Shown here piece after piece: positions 37,232 to 49,302 of a DNA stretch of 64,000 nucleotides. The notes under the pieces are model-generated. The model did no database searches and was not told the DNA's origin. It saw nothing but the letters and a program-made list of their open reading frames with translations. The stretch spans positions 3,596,001 through 3,660,000 of the forward strand of contig JAJQJQ010000011.1 of NCBI GenBank assembly GCA_028622995.1, read 5' to 3'. Both the position numbers and the translations under genes were made by a program. The stretch's first letter is position 1. The number at the start of each line of letters is the position of its first letter. Source of the DNA: Panagrolaimus kolymaensis (taxonomy: Eukaryota > Nematoda > Chromadorea > Rhabditida > Panagrolaimidae).

Positions 37232-37948
37232 AAATGAAAGAAATCGATGTAAGATGATTTCCGAAACTTCGAAAGTTTACCTTTGAGGTAAAAAATTTTT
37301 TATGCAAATTTTTGTTAGTCTTTCATTTTCTGGGCGCGTCTCCTTACAAACATGAGAAGCATATTTTTTGAAAAATTTGAGATAACCCAACCATATTGTA
37401 ATTTTTTAGAAAATGTATGTAAGGCTTCATTTGATTTTTTTGAGTTAAACCCATGGAAAATAAAGCTAATACTGGTAAAAAATAAGTACTAAAAGTTTGA
37501 AATACACCTGTTTTTTGTTATTGTTTTCCAAGGGCTAAAATAAACCATTTAATAATTTAGTGTTTTTGCTTATTAAATCATATTTAAAACTTTTTATAAA
37601 ATATTAATAACCTTAGATTATTACTTTTAGTATTTTTTAATTAAATTCCAAGTTTCTTTTTTTCATACTTGTTTTTGGCTCTAAATAAATTATGATTTGT
37701 CTTTGATTGGGTCTTGAATAGAAAAAATATTCCAAGTCCTTTGGCTTGAAATAAAAATTTTTGCAACAAAGCTTTTTCTTCCTTCGTTGTTTCAGACTTT
37801 TGTAATTCATTTTTGTCAAATTTTTTATAATTAGTGTAACACTTTTAACCGGTGATTTTTAAGGGTTAATTAATATTTTGTTGTATTTCAAAATAGTAAG
37901 TTGCTTTCTTTATTTTCCGAAGGCTTTAATGATATGCTTTTTTAGAAC
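37232..37948. other. Divergent upstream region of the C2H2 gene and CARM1
   Basis: 717 bp between two divergent starts, so it should contain both promoters. It is A/T-rich. A TTTTTTTAG acceptor ends at 37945, three bases before the CARM1 ATG. No gene is seen. Confidence 0.45.
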
Positions 37949-40181
37949 ATGAACGCGGATGACTTTACTCGGCCTTCGTTTGGAAGAGTACATTTAGCAA
38001 ATGTCTCAGAAACAGAAAATGGTGTTCAATACGTGGTGGATCCTAAGGAAGAATATGAAATATTTATTTCAAGTGATGATAAGAAAATAAAGCTTCAACG
38101 TAAGAATTTAAACTAACACAAAGTTTGTGCTTATATATTCATTTTCAGATGTTCCTGATGGTGAATCAGTGCTGCTTTCTCTTGCTGATTATCGTATGGT
38201 TCCCATAAAATCTAAAATGATTTTGTTTTTCTTAACAAATGTCTTTGAATATCGCCAAGAAAAAGTTTTTGGAATGTCTATCGGTGTAAACTTTCAAACA
38301 GAAGAAAAGGCAAAAGAGTTCTGTAAATCAATTCAGATGGCTATCACTTTGAATAATAAAGCTCCAGCAACTAAAGCTATAACAAATACTGAATCTGAAT
38401 TTACTTCAAGAACAGAAGAAAACTCCGCAACTCAATACTTTCAGTTTTATAGCTGGCTTTCTCAGCAACAAAACATGATGCAAGATTTTGTTCGAACTTC
38501 AACTTATCAAAAAGCGATGCATATGAATCCAACTGATTTTCAAGATAAAGTAAGCTTATTTAATTAACAACGTTCCTTTAATCTTATAATCGGATTTTAG
38601 GTTGTACTTGATGTTGGAGCTGGTAGTGGTATTTTGAGGTAAACTATAAAATTTATTTGAATAACTGGTTTACCTATTTTTATTTTTAGCTTCTTCGCGG
38701 TACAGGCAGGTGCAAAAAAAGTCTATGCGGTGGAAGCATCTCAAATGGCTGCTCATTGTGCGGTTAGTTAATTTTTGCTATTTACTTAACACATTTAATC
38801 CTTTCTCTATTTAAGGAACTTGTTCGAACCAACAAAGACTACTCAGACAAGATTATCGTTGTCCCTGGAAAGATTGAAGAAATTCAATTACCTGAAAAGG
38901 TCGATGTTATAATCTCTGGTAAATACCAATTTGTCTCTATTTTTTGATTAGAATAATTTATTTATTAATATTTCAGAGCCAATGGGCTATCTTTTAATCA
39001 ACGAACGCATGCTTGAATCTTATATGTTTGGTCGTAAATTCTTAAAACCTGGTGGTAATAATGCTTGCTTTTGCTTATGCTTTCTCTTTCTATCACCTTT
39101 TTTACCTTTCTTGCAGGTCGTATGTTTCCAACAACGGGTGATCTCTATTTTGCTCTTTTCAATGATGATGCATTATTCATTGAACATAGTCAAAAGTACA
39201 GCTTTTGGGCTTCAACGAACTTTTTGGGAATTGATTTAAGTGCACTCAAAGGTGCTGCTTATCAAGAAATTTTTAAACAACCTGTGGTGGATACTTGGCA
39301 TCCTTCAATATTGATTAGTGATTTTGGACAATGGACAATAAACTTTGAAAAAGATCCTATTGAAAAGCTACACGTCATTGAAGTTGAATATGAACTTACT
39401 GTAAAACGAACATCTTTCTGTCATGGCGTTGCAACATGGTTTGATGTTTCATTTTTGGGGACGGAGTAAGTTTTTTTACAAGTTCATTTTCGGTAAACAT
39501 TTGATAAAAATGAAGATCGTGGGGTGCTAAGACAAACAATAAATCAATAACTATTATTGTTGTTTTTGGAGTTTTTTTTTAATTAATCTTTTAGCCACCA
39601 GACATATCTCTCAACAGCACCTAATGCTCCTTTAACTCATTGGTATCAAGTTCGATGTCCCGTAATGGTTCCAACTCTGGTGAAAGTTAATGATAAAGTT
39701 CAAATGAAGATGAAAATGGTTGCAAATGAACGGCAAAGCTATGATATAACTATGGTATTAACTATCAATGGACGAAGTCAAACATCTGAATATGATCTCA
39801 AAAACCCATCTTTCCGTTATAATGGTGTTGCTGCACAACCTGCTGCTGGGCTTTCTAACGAATCAGCCACTCAAGCACTTACAAATAGTAAATTTTAAAA
39901 TTAATAAATTTCTTTTTTAAAATTATATTTTAGCTCTTTTCTCTGTTGATCAAGATGGCAATACTATTCCATATCCACCTGATCAAAATTATGTTTATGT
40001 TGATGGTAACAATGTTCAATATCAAGATTATGGAGCAGCTGCTGTTCCTCAAGTAAATGGTGTACTAAATGATTTTTTCCAACTAGCAACTCCGCCTAAT
40101 ATTCTTCCTAATTCAAACATTTGTCCTACTCCTCAACAACAACAACCTCTTGCTTCTTCGCCTTTCCGAAATGGTGTTTGA
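37949..40181 (+). CDS. prmt-4: Protein arginine methyltransferase CARM1/PRMT4
   Basis: Type I methyltransferase that asymmetrically dimethylates arginines on histone H3 and splicing or transcription factors, using S-adenosylmethionine. Nine exons (37949-38099, 38149-38549, 38601-38638, 38690-38762, 38816-38918, 38977-39054, 39117-39465, 39595-39887, 39934-40181) join to 577 residues. An N-terminal PH-like region ([20 protein letters not shown]...) is followed by the SAM-binding motif [27 protein letters not shown], the double-E loop [15 protein letters not shown], and the THW-type loop LTHWYQ. The beta-barrel is complete. The C-terminal tail is Gln/Asn/Pro-rich, in the place of the activation domain. 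One intron ends in the uncommon acceptor AAG (38813-38815), required for the frame. GGCT follows 327 bp downstream. Confidence 0.95.
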
Positions 40182-40508
40182 ACTTAACATTTTCTCTTTC
40201 TTCTTGTGCTAAACATTCGCTTTGTTTATATTTTCTTAACTTTCTCAAATCTTTATGTTTCATGATTGTTTTTTCAAAAGTTATTGGCATCTCAAACAAT
40301 TTCCTTATTATATTATTATTATTTATAATAAACTGGGATATCACCGGTTTATAATTTTTCATGTCTTCAGTTGTTATTTATATGTTTTTTTTTCTCGCGT
40401 TTTTGATGAAAATTTTACGTTGAAAAGTATGAAAGGATTAACAAAACAAACTGGCTAACCGGTGATTTATTATCTATTAGTTTTTTTTTACTTTTCAGCT
40501 GCACAATA

Positions 40509-41345
40509 ATGGCACTTTTTGGATTTTTAGTTTATTGCATGGTTTGCGGCCTTATTTTACTTACAGGAATTGCAAAAGTTACCACTCGCACTCTAACAAC
40601 TAAAATGCCACCAACTGCTCTTAATCGAGCACAAAGCCTTGTTGATGATTTCTTTTATTATTTTGCATATGGATCTAATTTATTAAAGGAACGTATACAA
40701 GTTCAAATTGATGGAGCCCGTTTTGAAGTCAATGGGCATTTACCTGACTATGAATTAGCATTTGTTGACTTCGGTTTGCGATGGCGTGGTGCACCTGCAA
40801 CTATTGAACCTATTAATGGTTCAGAAGTTTGGGGATGCATTTGGAGAGTACCGAATAACTTTGCACTTGAGCTTGATAAACAAGAAATCAATTATGAACG
40901 ACTAGACGGTTTGGTTTTTTGAAAAAACAGCAACTTTTAAATTCAAAATTAACAAATGAATTTAGTTATCGTTGAAGTACCATCTCAAAAAAATGCTGAT
41001 GATACTATGAGAAAAATTGCTTGTCGCACTTATCGTATCACTAACCCTGATCGTAAACCACAAAGGCCTTCACCACATTACAAGCACGTTATTATTACTG
41101 GTGCTATTCAACATGCGTTTGTTCTTTCAAATAAATTTCACATTGTCTTTGATTCCGTTTTTAGGCTACCTGAATATTATATTGAGAAATTAAAGAAGAT
41201 ACAAGATAATGGTTTTAGAGGTCGTGTTGAATTGGATCTTGAATGTATCCGAGAGCTAAATGAAATGGGAATATTACAACCAGAGGAAGTTCCACAATTG
41301 CAAGAATCAAAAGCTAATGCTATTGAAAACATCAAGTCTTTCTAA
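40509..41345 (+). CDS. Gamma-glutamylcyclotransferase (GGCT) with N-terminal membrane anchor
   Basis: GGCT releases 5-oxoproline from gamma-glutamyl peptides in glutathione turnover. Exons 40509-40908, 40966-41116 and 41165-41345 give 243 residues. The hallmark YFAYGSNLL starts the domain, followed by WGCIWRVP, LDKQEINYERLD (with the region of the catalytic Glu) and PHYKHVIITGA, then LPEYYIEKLKKIQDNGFRG. Unusually, about 55 residues precede it, with a hydrophobic segment LFGFLVYCMVCGLILLTGI suited to a signal anchor; textbook GGCT is cytosolic and starts near the YGSN motif. The 48-bp second intron (41117-41164) is a multiple of three without a stop, so it reads as coding if retained. The start follows a TTTTCAG acceptor by seven bases. 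Confidence 0.85.
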
Positions 41346-41517
41346 GATTTCTAATTTAAAGAGATTTAATTACCAATTACATTAATGCGGTTATAAAGTC
41401 TGCCATGCAGAAAATAATTTATTTTTAACGAGCTTGAGATCTAACCAGTGACAATTAAAATAAACAATTTTACAACATACACAGTAAAAAATTGGAGAAA
41501 AGTAATAATAAATAAAA

Positions 41518-42049
41518 TCATGAATCAAAAAAATGACCTTGAGCACTTTCTTTTACAGTAAACGTTGCAGTAGGATGAAACGGATGGTTGCTATCTTGAA
41601 ACTTTGCGCAATGGTTTTGTTCCAATTCACCTTTCTTTCGATCATCATCTTCTTTGTGAAAAACATAAGGATACAAATCAATTTCACTGCAATCTTCAGC
41701 AAAGATACAACCCAAAACATAATTATACAGTTTAATTCTATGACATCGACGAATTCGAATTTGTTGAGCTGAACATGCGATCACACAATCAGATAAATCA
41801 CTTAGAAATACTTCATGTTTAACAGGTGTAATAAATATTGTTTTATTTGATAATTTTTCAATCACATAGTTGTCAGGAATAACAGAGATAACAAGTTTTG
41901 AACCAGCTTCGTCCTAAAAAAACATATAACAGTAACGGGAAATATCACAATATATTTGAACTTACTTTATTTGAACTCACAAATTTATGTTTGTTTAATA
42001 GTTCCATAGTTTTTGCATCGACATGTTCAAGATTTTCAATTGGATTCAT
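41518..42049 (-). CDS. Tubulin cofactor C-like (C-CAP/TBCC domain) protein
   Basis: Two exons (41966-42049 and 41518-41913) give 159 residues. The TBCC-domain beta-helix is seen as KTIFITPVKHEVFLSDLSDC, then VIACSAQQIRIRRCH, IKLYNYV, CIFAEDCSEIDLYPYVF. In TBCC an Arg in the loop after QQ(L/I)R acts as a GTPase-activating finger for beta-tubulin; here RIRRCHR supplies several candidates. The N-terminal spectrin-like half of full-length cofactor C is missing, and only about 50 residues precede the domain. It may be a reduced TBCC or another C-CAP family member (RP2-like or TBCCD1-like). It lies 278 bp downstream of the small mitochondrial gene on the same strand. Confidence 0.75.
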
Positions 42050-42327
42050 GATGAGGCGATGATGATGTTTTTAGAATGAAAACAATATTAGTTTTTTCTT
42101 CAAACGTTTCAAGAGCTTAATGTTGGCACCAAATTACAAATTGCCAATAACATTATACGGTTCAAAAAATGAGCAGTTAATACTAGCCTCATAAATAGCA
42201 ACATCTCTTCTTTTCATCAAACTATGGAAAGTACAATAATAACTTTATCATTGACACATACATGAAATCGTAAATTTATTAAATCATATGAGAAAAATCA
42301 AGGTGATTAAAAGACATAAGTTGATAT

Positions 42328-42678
42328 TTATTTCTTTGCAGCAAGACGACGATCACGTTCTTCATTGGCTTCTCCACTAAGCTCATTTGATGGTCTAGGA
42401 CGTAAGTTATCAAGATTCATCATCACATAAGTTGGATAGCTAAGGAAAGCAAAAACGAGGAAAAAATAAAGACCAAGTTTTTCCTGAAATTGGATTCTCA
42501 TAATAGAATTATAGCTCTAAAAACAGTAGAAAAACCTTACAGGAATAGTCATCCATCGCATCGGTGGAGTAGATTCAAACCCTTTGTGAATTTGACGAAC
42601 TTTTTGAAGTACAGGAACAGCTCCAGAATGTCGAGAAATAGAGGTACGGCTTATGTTTAGAATAGCACGATGGATCAT
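42328..42678 (-). CDS. Small mitochondrial inner-membrane protein, possible cytochrome oxidase subunit (COX7C/COX8 type)
   Basis: Two exons (42541-42678 and 42328-42483) encode 97 residues. The N-terminus (MIHRAILNISRTSISRH) is basic, hydroxylated and free of acidic residues, as in a mitochondrial presequence, ending near VRQIHKG. A conserved-looking stretch PMRWMTIPEKLGLYFFLVFA runs into a single membrane helix, followed by a charged tail (RPRPSNELSGEANEERDRR). Size, topology and the pre-helix segment resemble small cytochrome c oxidase subunits such as COX7C or COX8, but the match is too short to choose. The ATG directly abuts a TTTCAG acceptor. No function is claimed beyond the topology. 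Confidence 0.7.
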
Positions 42679-44395
42679 CTGAAACAAGAATGTGTTAAAA
42701 AGCGGAAAAAGTAAATTGAATAAACGCGGTTAATTATTTTTCAAGCATAAAAAATGACAAATCTTTAGAAGAAGAAAAACAAAGAAAGATGTGAATGATG
42801 ATTTTGCAAAAAAGAAAAACAAGAATGAAAGATTTTGACGTTGCTTCTTTTTTTAAATGCAAATTTAGGCATTTTTGTGTTTTATTTTGTTCTTTTGAAT
42901 CAATTTTGTGAAGAAAATAAAAATAAAATTTCCATATGGCTTTTTTTCATCATTATTTTACGATAACCTTTACCTTGTTTGATCTTTCATCCAGCAATAA
43001 CAAGGATTCTCAAATTTTTATCGCTTTATTTTTCTCCTCTTTCTTTATAGTGAAGTGATTTTATTCAATAGTATTACTTTGAATGACTCATTAATACTTT
43101 TATCATAAATTATCAAAGCTTTAGGTAATAACTTCTTATTGCATGTATTTTTTTAAATTAAGATATGGTATTCACCTTGATGATAGTACTTTTAAAACAT
43201 TTTTGAATTAGATACAAAAATGTGTCAATCCCACGTTTTTTTTGTTTGCTTCATTTTAATGTGAAACAAAAACATACATAATTTTGTATTTTCTTTTTCT
43301 TTTTTTACTACACGTTTCTGAGAGATTAGCTAAAAACGCATGTTTTTTTATGTGGTTGTTGGAGATTTGAAGGTCGCCTTTACTCCCGAGCTTTTGCGTT
43401 TGCTTTATTCACAAATTTTTCACTGCATCATAGACATTTTTTTAGAAGATTTGCTAAATGCAAAATGACGTCCATATTAAATTCAATGCACTTTTTGAAG
43501 ACATGTATGTCTTTTGGGAAAATGTTTACATTTTAGGTAAGACGAAAGGTTTTCAGAAAAATTATAATGGAACAACAATGCCTTTGAGAGCAATTAATGC
43601 CGGTGCATTTTCTCGAGGGAATAAATAGTTTTTTTTATGATTTTTCTAAAACATCAACGTTTATTACATTTTATACAGTATGCTTATTTCCCTTGTGAAA
43701 GCGAATATTAAGTCAAAACTGCTAAAATGTTTTTTAATTCCATATAATTCGTTTGAAAGTTTTAATTGGTAAAAAATATTTGAAACATTGTTGTTTTAAA
43801 GTGCTTTTAGAAATAAATCTTACATCCTCTTGGGAAGATAGATGGCAGCTATTATTGCAGCTATTATTAGTTTTGACTATCCTATAAACTTTTGCTTTTC
43901 TCAACGTCATCATCGTAGAGAAACAATATGTATGAAAAAAATATGAGTTTATAAATAAATAAAAAGTTCTCATGCTATAAACTATCTTTTTACTTTACTC
44001 GAACTTCGGGTCCATATAATAATAAAAAATTTGATGAATACATATTTAATGTTTGTAATTAATACTTTTTTTCCTTACACTTTTTTTGGCTTCATTTTTT
44101 TTTTGTCTTTTGACGTGTGCAAAAGCAATATGTGCCATTTTAAGCTTTTTTTTCTAAAGGGCGGGACTTGGACTTTTTTAGGTACGTATTTAAAGTTTTT
44201 GAAGTTTATGGAAAAATGCCACTGCATAGTTTACTACGGATTTATTTTTGTTGTTAAAAAGAAATGATTAGAGTATGCTTTTCTATTTTATATTTTTTTA
44301 TTTTTTTAACTTTAGTTGATTTATTACCAATATACAGTAAGTTAATTTTTTGCCATGATTGATTGTGGTAAAATAAGATTTGCGCTATTTTTTAG
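42679..44395. other. Intergenic region
   Basis: About 1.7 kb of A/T-rich DNA upstream of the minus-strand mitochondrial gene. I see no supported gene. A 12-base direct repeat (GCAGCTATTATT, twice in tandem spacing) lies at about 43847-43872. Upstream exons of the small plus-strand exon at 44396 may be hidden here. Confidence 0.35.
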
Positions 44396-44538
44396 ATTTA
44401 GAATCTTCCGATACTGAAGTGGATGATTTATTAGCATTTGATAGAATGATGGCTTTATGTAAACGTTTATCAGAATCTCCAAGACAACTTCATCTTAGAA
44501 GAAATTTAATTTCGCGACTTTGTTCGTTCATCGAATAA
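44396..44538 (+). CDS. Orphan terminal exon of an unidentified small protein
   Basis: After a strong acceptor (CTATTTTTTAG) the frame reads LESSDTEVDDLLAFDRMMAL, then CKRLSESPRQLHLRRNLISR and LCSFIE before a stop. The composition is balanced, unlike the Lys/Phe noise nearby. The TAA stop overlaps AATAAA, so the poly(A) signal would start inside the last codon. An upstream piece could be ATGATTGATTGTG at 44355, but the intron (28 bp) would be very short. Alternatively the acceptor is a trans-splice site and translation starts at MMALCKRL, giving 30 residues. No family is recognised. Confidence 0.4.
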
Positions 44539-44727
44539 AATATTTTTTTAATTTTTAACCTTTTAAAAGTGCCTTTGAATGTTTTAAAATGGATAATCTC
44601 TTCAAGAGGTATTTATCCTAAAATAGAGTTTTCTATTGTTGTTATTAAATAATTTATTTGTTTTATTGTTTTAAAAATAGTTGCATCGCAAATGTTTGCA
44701 TAAATCATTATTTACTTCTTTTTTACT

Positions 44728-47450
44728 TTAAAAACGTGGAACAAGTCTAACTTTAATATCACTTGGTGCAAGCACAACAAATCCAGTTTGTTCCAATCTA
44801 GTTTCTTCAACCTCTTTTAAAGAATATTTTCGCAAAAGCATAGCTAAAATTAATTTTTCTTCAATGAGTGCAAATTTGTTTCCAATACAAAGTCGAGGTC
44901 CACCACCGAAAGTCATAAAAGCCATTTGATGTTTTGGATTGCCTTCTTGCCATCTAAAAATTGGGTAAAGTTTATAATAAGCTTTTTTGATGTTATTTAA
45001 GTCGATAAATCACGTATTGCTTCGATCTTATAAAAAATTGCTGCAAACAATCCAGATAACATGAATTATTTTAATGATTTTATTTGACTAAAATAAAAAA
45101 AGCATCTTTCAACTTTTGATGCCACGGTTATAAAAAAGTTATGAACTAATTTTATATTTGTTCTTCGATCTTTAAATTTTGAAAACTTTTGACATTTAAA
45201 TATTCCAATTTAAACTTTGATTCACCTGTTCGATAGTTTTAGAAAGTTTACTAAAAAAACACAGCAAAAGTCTGCCACCTGGCTGGCGTCAACATCCTTT
45301 TTCCGTCAGAAATAATAAAAAATAATTTACCTGTCCGGGTTGAACTCTGATGGATTATCACCCCATAAATCGGGATCATAATTTGTACTCAATGAATCCA
45401 CGACAATCACCGTATCTTTTTCAACAAGGAAGGATGAATCTTTTCCAATTGTTGTTGTTTCAGTGCATTGTCTAGCAGTGGAACCCAAAGCAACAGGATA
45501 TTTTCGAAGACTTTCTTTTATGCAAGCTTCAGTGAACGGTAAACTTTGCACCTGGTCATATATAACTTCCTAAGAAAAAATTGAAGTTATAAAAAAAGGT
45601 TCAAAGATTAAAAAACAAACAAACTTCTAATGGACAACTTTCATCAATTTCATCTTGAACTCGTTTTTGTATTTCAGGATGGGTTGCAAGTTCATAACAT
45701 AAAAAGGCCAAAGAATTTTCTACAAAAAATTTAAAGAATACATTATTAAACAGATTTAAAAAGTAATTAAAGCTTTTTTATAGTTATTATCAGGATGCAT
45801 ATAATAGAATCCTTATTTAATTGGAATACACGATAACACGATATTAATATTACTTCCATTTAACAACACAAAAGTACTTTTAATTACTTTAATGCAAAAA
45901 AATAAAACTACATTTCTTTTTTTCCTGCTTTGGAAATCTTTGGGAAGTTGTTAATCCCTACTCATGCCCTTTTACTTAACAAAAAGTAAAACTGTTTTTT
46001 TAATTACAACAACATAAAATACTTACGAGTTGTATCGTATCCTGCCACTAAAAATGCAACCAAATTTGCCACTATTTCATTGGCGGTCATTTTTCTTTCC
46101 GTCTAAAAAATGGGCTTCCTTCATTTTTGGTTCTTTTAAACCCCAAAATGAAAGCTTGCCTTAAATTGCGATCGTTCAAATTTGCTTACAAATGAATCTT
46201 CAACATCAGAAGCTTCAGCTTCGAGGAAAAAATCGATAAAATCTTTCATTTCCAATTTTTCATGATCTTCATGCCGAAGTTTTTCTCGTTTTTGTTTTCG
46301 TTCTGTAACAACTTTACCCAAGTTTGCATAAATTTGATTTATAAAATCCATTTTTGCTGCACCAAATTTTATTGCATATTTTACTATGATCCCTGCATAA
46401 CTTGGAAATAGTGCAACTAGTGTATTTACTGGATTATGAGCAGGTTGTCCAAAGAAATGGTCAAAATGTGAAACAAATTCATTATTAAATTGTTTGGTTC
46501 CTTGTTGACCAAGACCCACACGACAAACAATATCCATAATCAATTCTTTTATATAAATATGAATATCAATGATTTCATTCGATTGTTTTTCAAGTGCTTC
46601 AAGTGTTACATCAATACAATCAACCATTGTTGGGAAAAGTTTTCGAATGTTTGATGAAGCAACAACCGGTGTTGATATAGCTCGAAGCCGCTTCCATCTG
46701 GAACCACGAGAACTAAAGACATGAACCCTTTGATTTTTCATATCATCCACATCTCCAACAAAATGATTTGGCTAAAATAAAATTACTTCCTTTTTTTTAA
46801 TAAAAATTTTAAATGTATTTTTCATTTTATTTTTTAAATCTCTCTTTTTGCTTTGGGAACTTTGCTTAGAAATCAAAAATGCTAAAATAACAACAACCTA
46901 TAAACAAAATACAAAATTCTATTATTTAAAAATTTTTGTAAATGTTTTTCTTTCAAAAAATAAGTTGTAAGCAGCAGCGAAGGTGCGAAAAACAATAATA
47001 GAAAAATAGTGGTACTAAGTAAATAAAAAACACTCGCAATTTTATTGAATCAAAGATTGAAGAAAGAAAGAAAATAACTAAAAAAAACTAACTCTTCGAG
47101 AATGAAAATATTCAAACTTTCGTGAAAATACATCTGCTATCAATTCGGGATCGGAAAGAATGAGAAGACGACGAGCGCCTTCGATAATTCCATAAACTTT
47201 TCCATATTCTTGAGTCCATTCACGAAGTTGAAACCATGCTGCTTTGGATTCTCGTGTTAATTCAGGAATATTACCTAAAAGCAGACGAGTTGGTGGTCCA
47301 GGAATATTTCGACGCTTCCAATATTGTGATTCAATATATAAATAGCTAAAATTGCATTGAAATGAAGAAGCGGGAAATGTATGTAAGTGAGACTCACATA
47401 TAAATAAACAAACTTGAAAATGTAATCAAATATAAAATAGTTAAAAACAT
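44728..47450 (-). CDS. Cytochrome P450, nematode CYP3-clan type
   Basis: Microsomal heme-thiolate monooxygenase. The first exon (47399-47450) encodes an N-terminal anchor (MFLTILYLITFSSLFIY) and joins through a 52-bp intron to YIESQYWKRRNIPGPPTRLL with the proline hinge. Later landmarks are the helix C-type SSRGSRWKRLRAISTP, the I-helix LVAFLVAGYDTT, ExxR in ACIKESLRKYP, the FNPDRW segment split by an intron, and the heme loop FGGGPRLCIGNKFA with the ligand Cys. It ends KVRLVPRF. All key residues are present, so it should be active. The heme-loop and K-helix wording is closest to the CYP13/CYP25 (thromboxane synthase-like) group, by memory only. One donor near 46157 is probably GC (AAG|GCAAGC), although a GT choice also keeps frame. 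Confidence 0.9.
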
Positions 47451-47820
47451 ATTTTATTTTACCAAAAAATGATTGATTGGAACAAGAAAAAGCAAAAAAT
47501 AAAGGAAATTTTCTCCCGGATACATCTCTGTTAATTATTTCTATCACTGATAAGCCTGCAATCATTTTTGCTTTCATTTCCTTCTTCTTTTTGTCTTCGA
47601 GAATTATTCTCCAACCTTTGAAACAAAAAAACTAATCTCTAAATGATTTTTTCTTCAACAAAATTTTTTAATGTAAACATTTTTTTGAAAGAAAAAACTT
47701 GCAAAAAAATTTCAAATTTTAAGCTGTCCAAGAATGAACTGAGAGAGAGTCTGGACACACACTTTAAACTCAATGTTTTTCAAAAAGCAAACTTTAAACA
47801 ATTATTGAATTCAAGAAAAA
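47451..47820. other. Divergent upstream region of the P450 and the LDLa gene
   Basis: 370 bp between divergent starts, A/T-rich, presumably with both promoters. Another reading frame of the first P450 intron and leader gives a spurious 100-residue ORF here. Confidence 0.4.
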
Positions 47821-48610
47821 ATGTCAATAAATGAATTATCCCGTCGAAGTCAACGTGATTATTTCATACTAAAATTCTTAATAGTATTATTTTTGACTTT
47901 TGATTTTGTAAAGAATTTCCCTGTTAATGAAAATTTTACTTCATCAACCACGTCAACGTATACAAAAATACAAAATGACAAGGATGAAGAAGCTATGGCA
48001 AAAGAAGTCATTGTAAAAAGTTTTAATGATTCATGGATTGTTGAAGAATTTGAAGATGAAATACCAACGTTGCCTACGGTAAAGTAAGACATTCAAATAA
48101 AGGATGATTGAAGGGAAAATGAAAGAATTACAGATGTGATACTTCGCTTGAGCAATTATGCGATAATGGAATTGAATGCATTTTAAAGCAATTTATGTGT
48201 GATGGCATTACGAATTGTGATGATGGATCAGATGAACAACCAGATATTTGCCAACAACACAGAGTTGATGGCTATGTCGTTAGTTGTTTAAATTATCAAA
48301 AAAAAAAAGAAGTTTTAATAATGGCGATAAAAATTTCAAAATGTTAAAGAAAAGAATACCTTTTATATGTTAAAAATATACTCATTTTCAGGATTCGAAA
48401 GGACGTTTTCTTCCACCAACTTTAAAATGTCCAGAAACATGGTTCTTTTGTAAAGATGCTTCTCGATGCATAGAACCTGCTTCCGCATGTGATGGAGTTG
48501 CGCAGTGTGATGATAAAAGTGATGAAAGCTCATTTTGCCGTTATCTCAATGTTGAACGACGAATTCTTTCCACCAATGAAACTCATCAATTTGACGAAGA
48601 CACGTATTGA
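47821..48610 (+). CDS. Membrane-anchored or secreted LDL-receptor class A repeat protein
   Basis: Three exons (47821-48083, 48134-48275, 48392-48610) encode 207 residues. An uncleaved signal-anchor-like segment (YFILKFLIVLFLTFDFV, residues 15-31) follows a basic start. Two LDLa modules are visible: one ends CDGITNCDDGSDEQPDIC, and the second ends CDGVAQCDDKSDESSFC. Both keep the calcium-binding acidic cluster (D..SDE) and six cysteines. The region between the anchor and the first repeat has N-glycosylation sequons (NFTS, NDS). No protease or YWTD domain follows, so it is a small stand-alone LDLa protein. Such proteins bind ligands or matrix; the exact role is unknown. Confidence 0.8.
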
Positions 48611-49302
48611 TTTCACTTTTCACGTTTATTTATTGTTTGCATATATTTTTTAATAAACAAAATATTATGATCCGGATTTCAGAGGTACTAAAAATACCTA
48701 ACTTACTTTCTTTTTGTCCTATAACCTTTTATTTGAATGTTTTCTTTTTAATGTTAAAAAGAATTTCCGGTTTTGATTTATTCTATTCCACGATGTTGTC
48801 TTCGCTTTACTTCGTGTATTTACTTTTTCTTTTCCGAAATCAAACAATTCACAATTCACTTATTTTTTTACAGGAAAGCTTTTTTTTGCAAAGAATAAAG
48901 ATAAATTGAAAGAACATCATAAAACTATGATTTCAAACGACAAGCGAACAATCAAGCAAGAGACAAAAAGTTCAAATGACTTTCAAAAAAAAATTCAATT
49001 GGATTCTTTGTAAAAAAAATCTAAGTGAAAGGAAAATTCCTGAAAACGAAAAATGTAATAACAAGACGGTAGTTTTTCTTTTGTTCATTCATTTTTTGAG
49101 TATCACGCCTTTCTTTTTCTTTTTTATTTTTTTTTCTCCTGCGGAGTTAAGTCAATAAACGTGTCATTGAATAAAAAAGAAAAGAAAGAAGAATCGTCTC
49201 CATGTAAGCAGCTTCCGGGCGGAGCAAAAATTTTTAAAGGAGTATTTAAACGAAACTAAAAAGTATTCGAAACATTCAATTCAATTTGAAATACATTTTA
49301 TC
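48611..49302 (+). other. Spacer upstream of the glutathione peroxidase gene
   Basis: 692 bp, A/T-rich, with the LDLa gene 3' UTR (AATAAA near 48651) and the peroxidase promoter. A GC-containing block at 49200-49225 (GTAAGCAGCTTCCGGGCGGA) precedes a run that could hold a TATA-like TTTAAA. No other gene is supported. Confidence 0.4.

Noticed and set aside
47275..47577. 100-residue minus-strand ORF at the start of the P450
   Set aside because: It reads through the first P450 intron in the wrong frame. The correct join gives a membrane anchor followed by the proline hinge.
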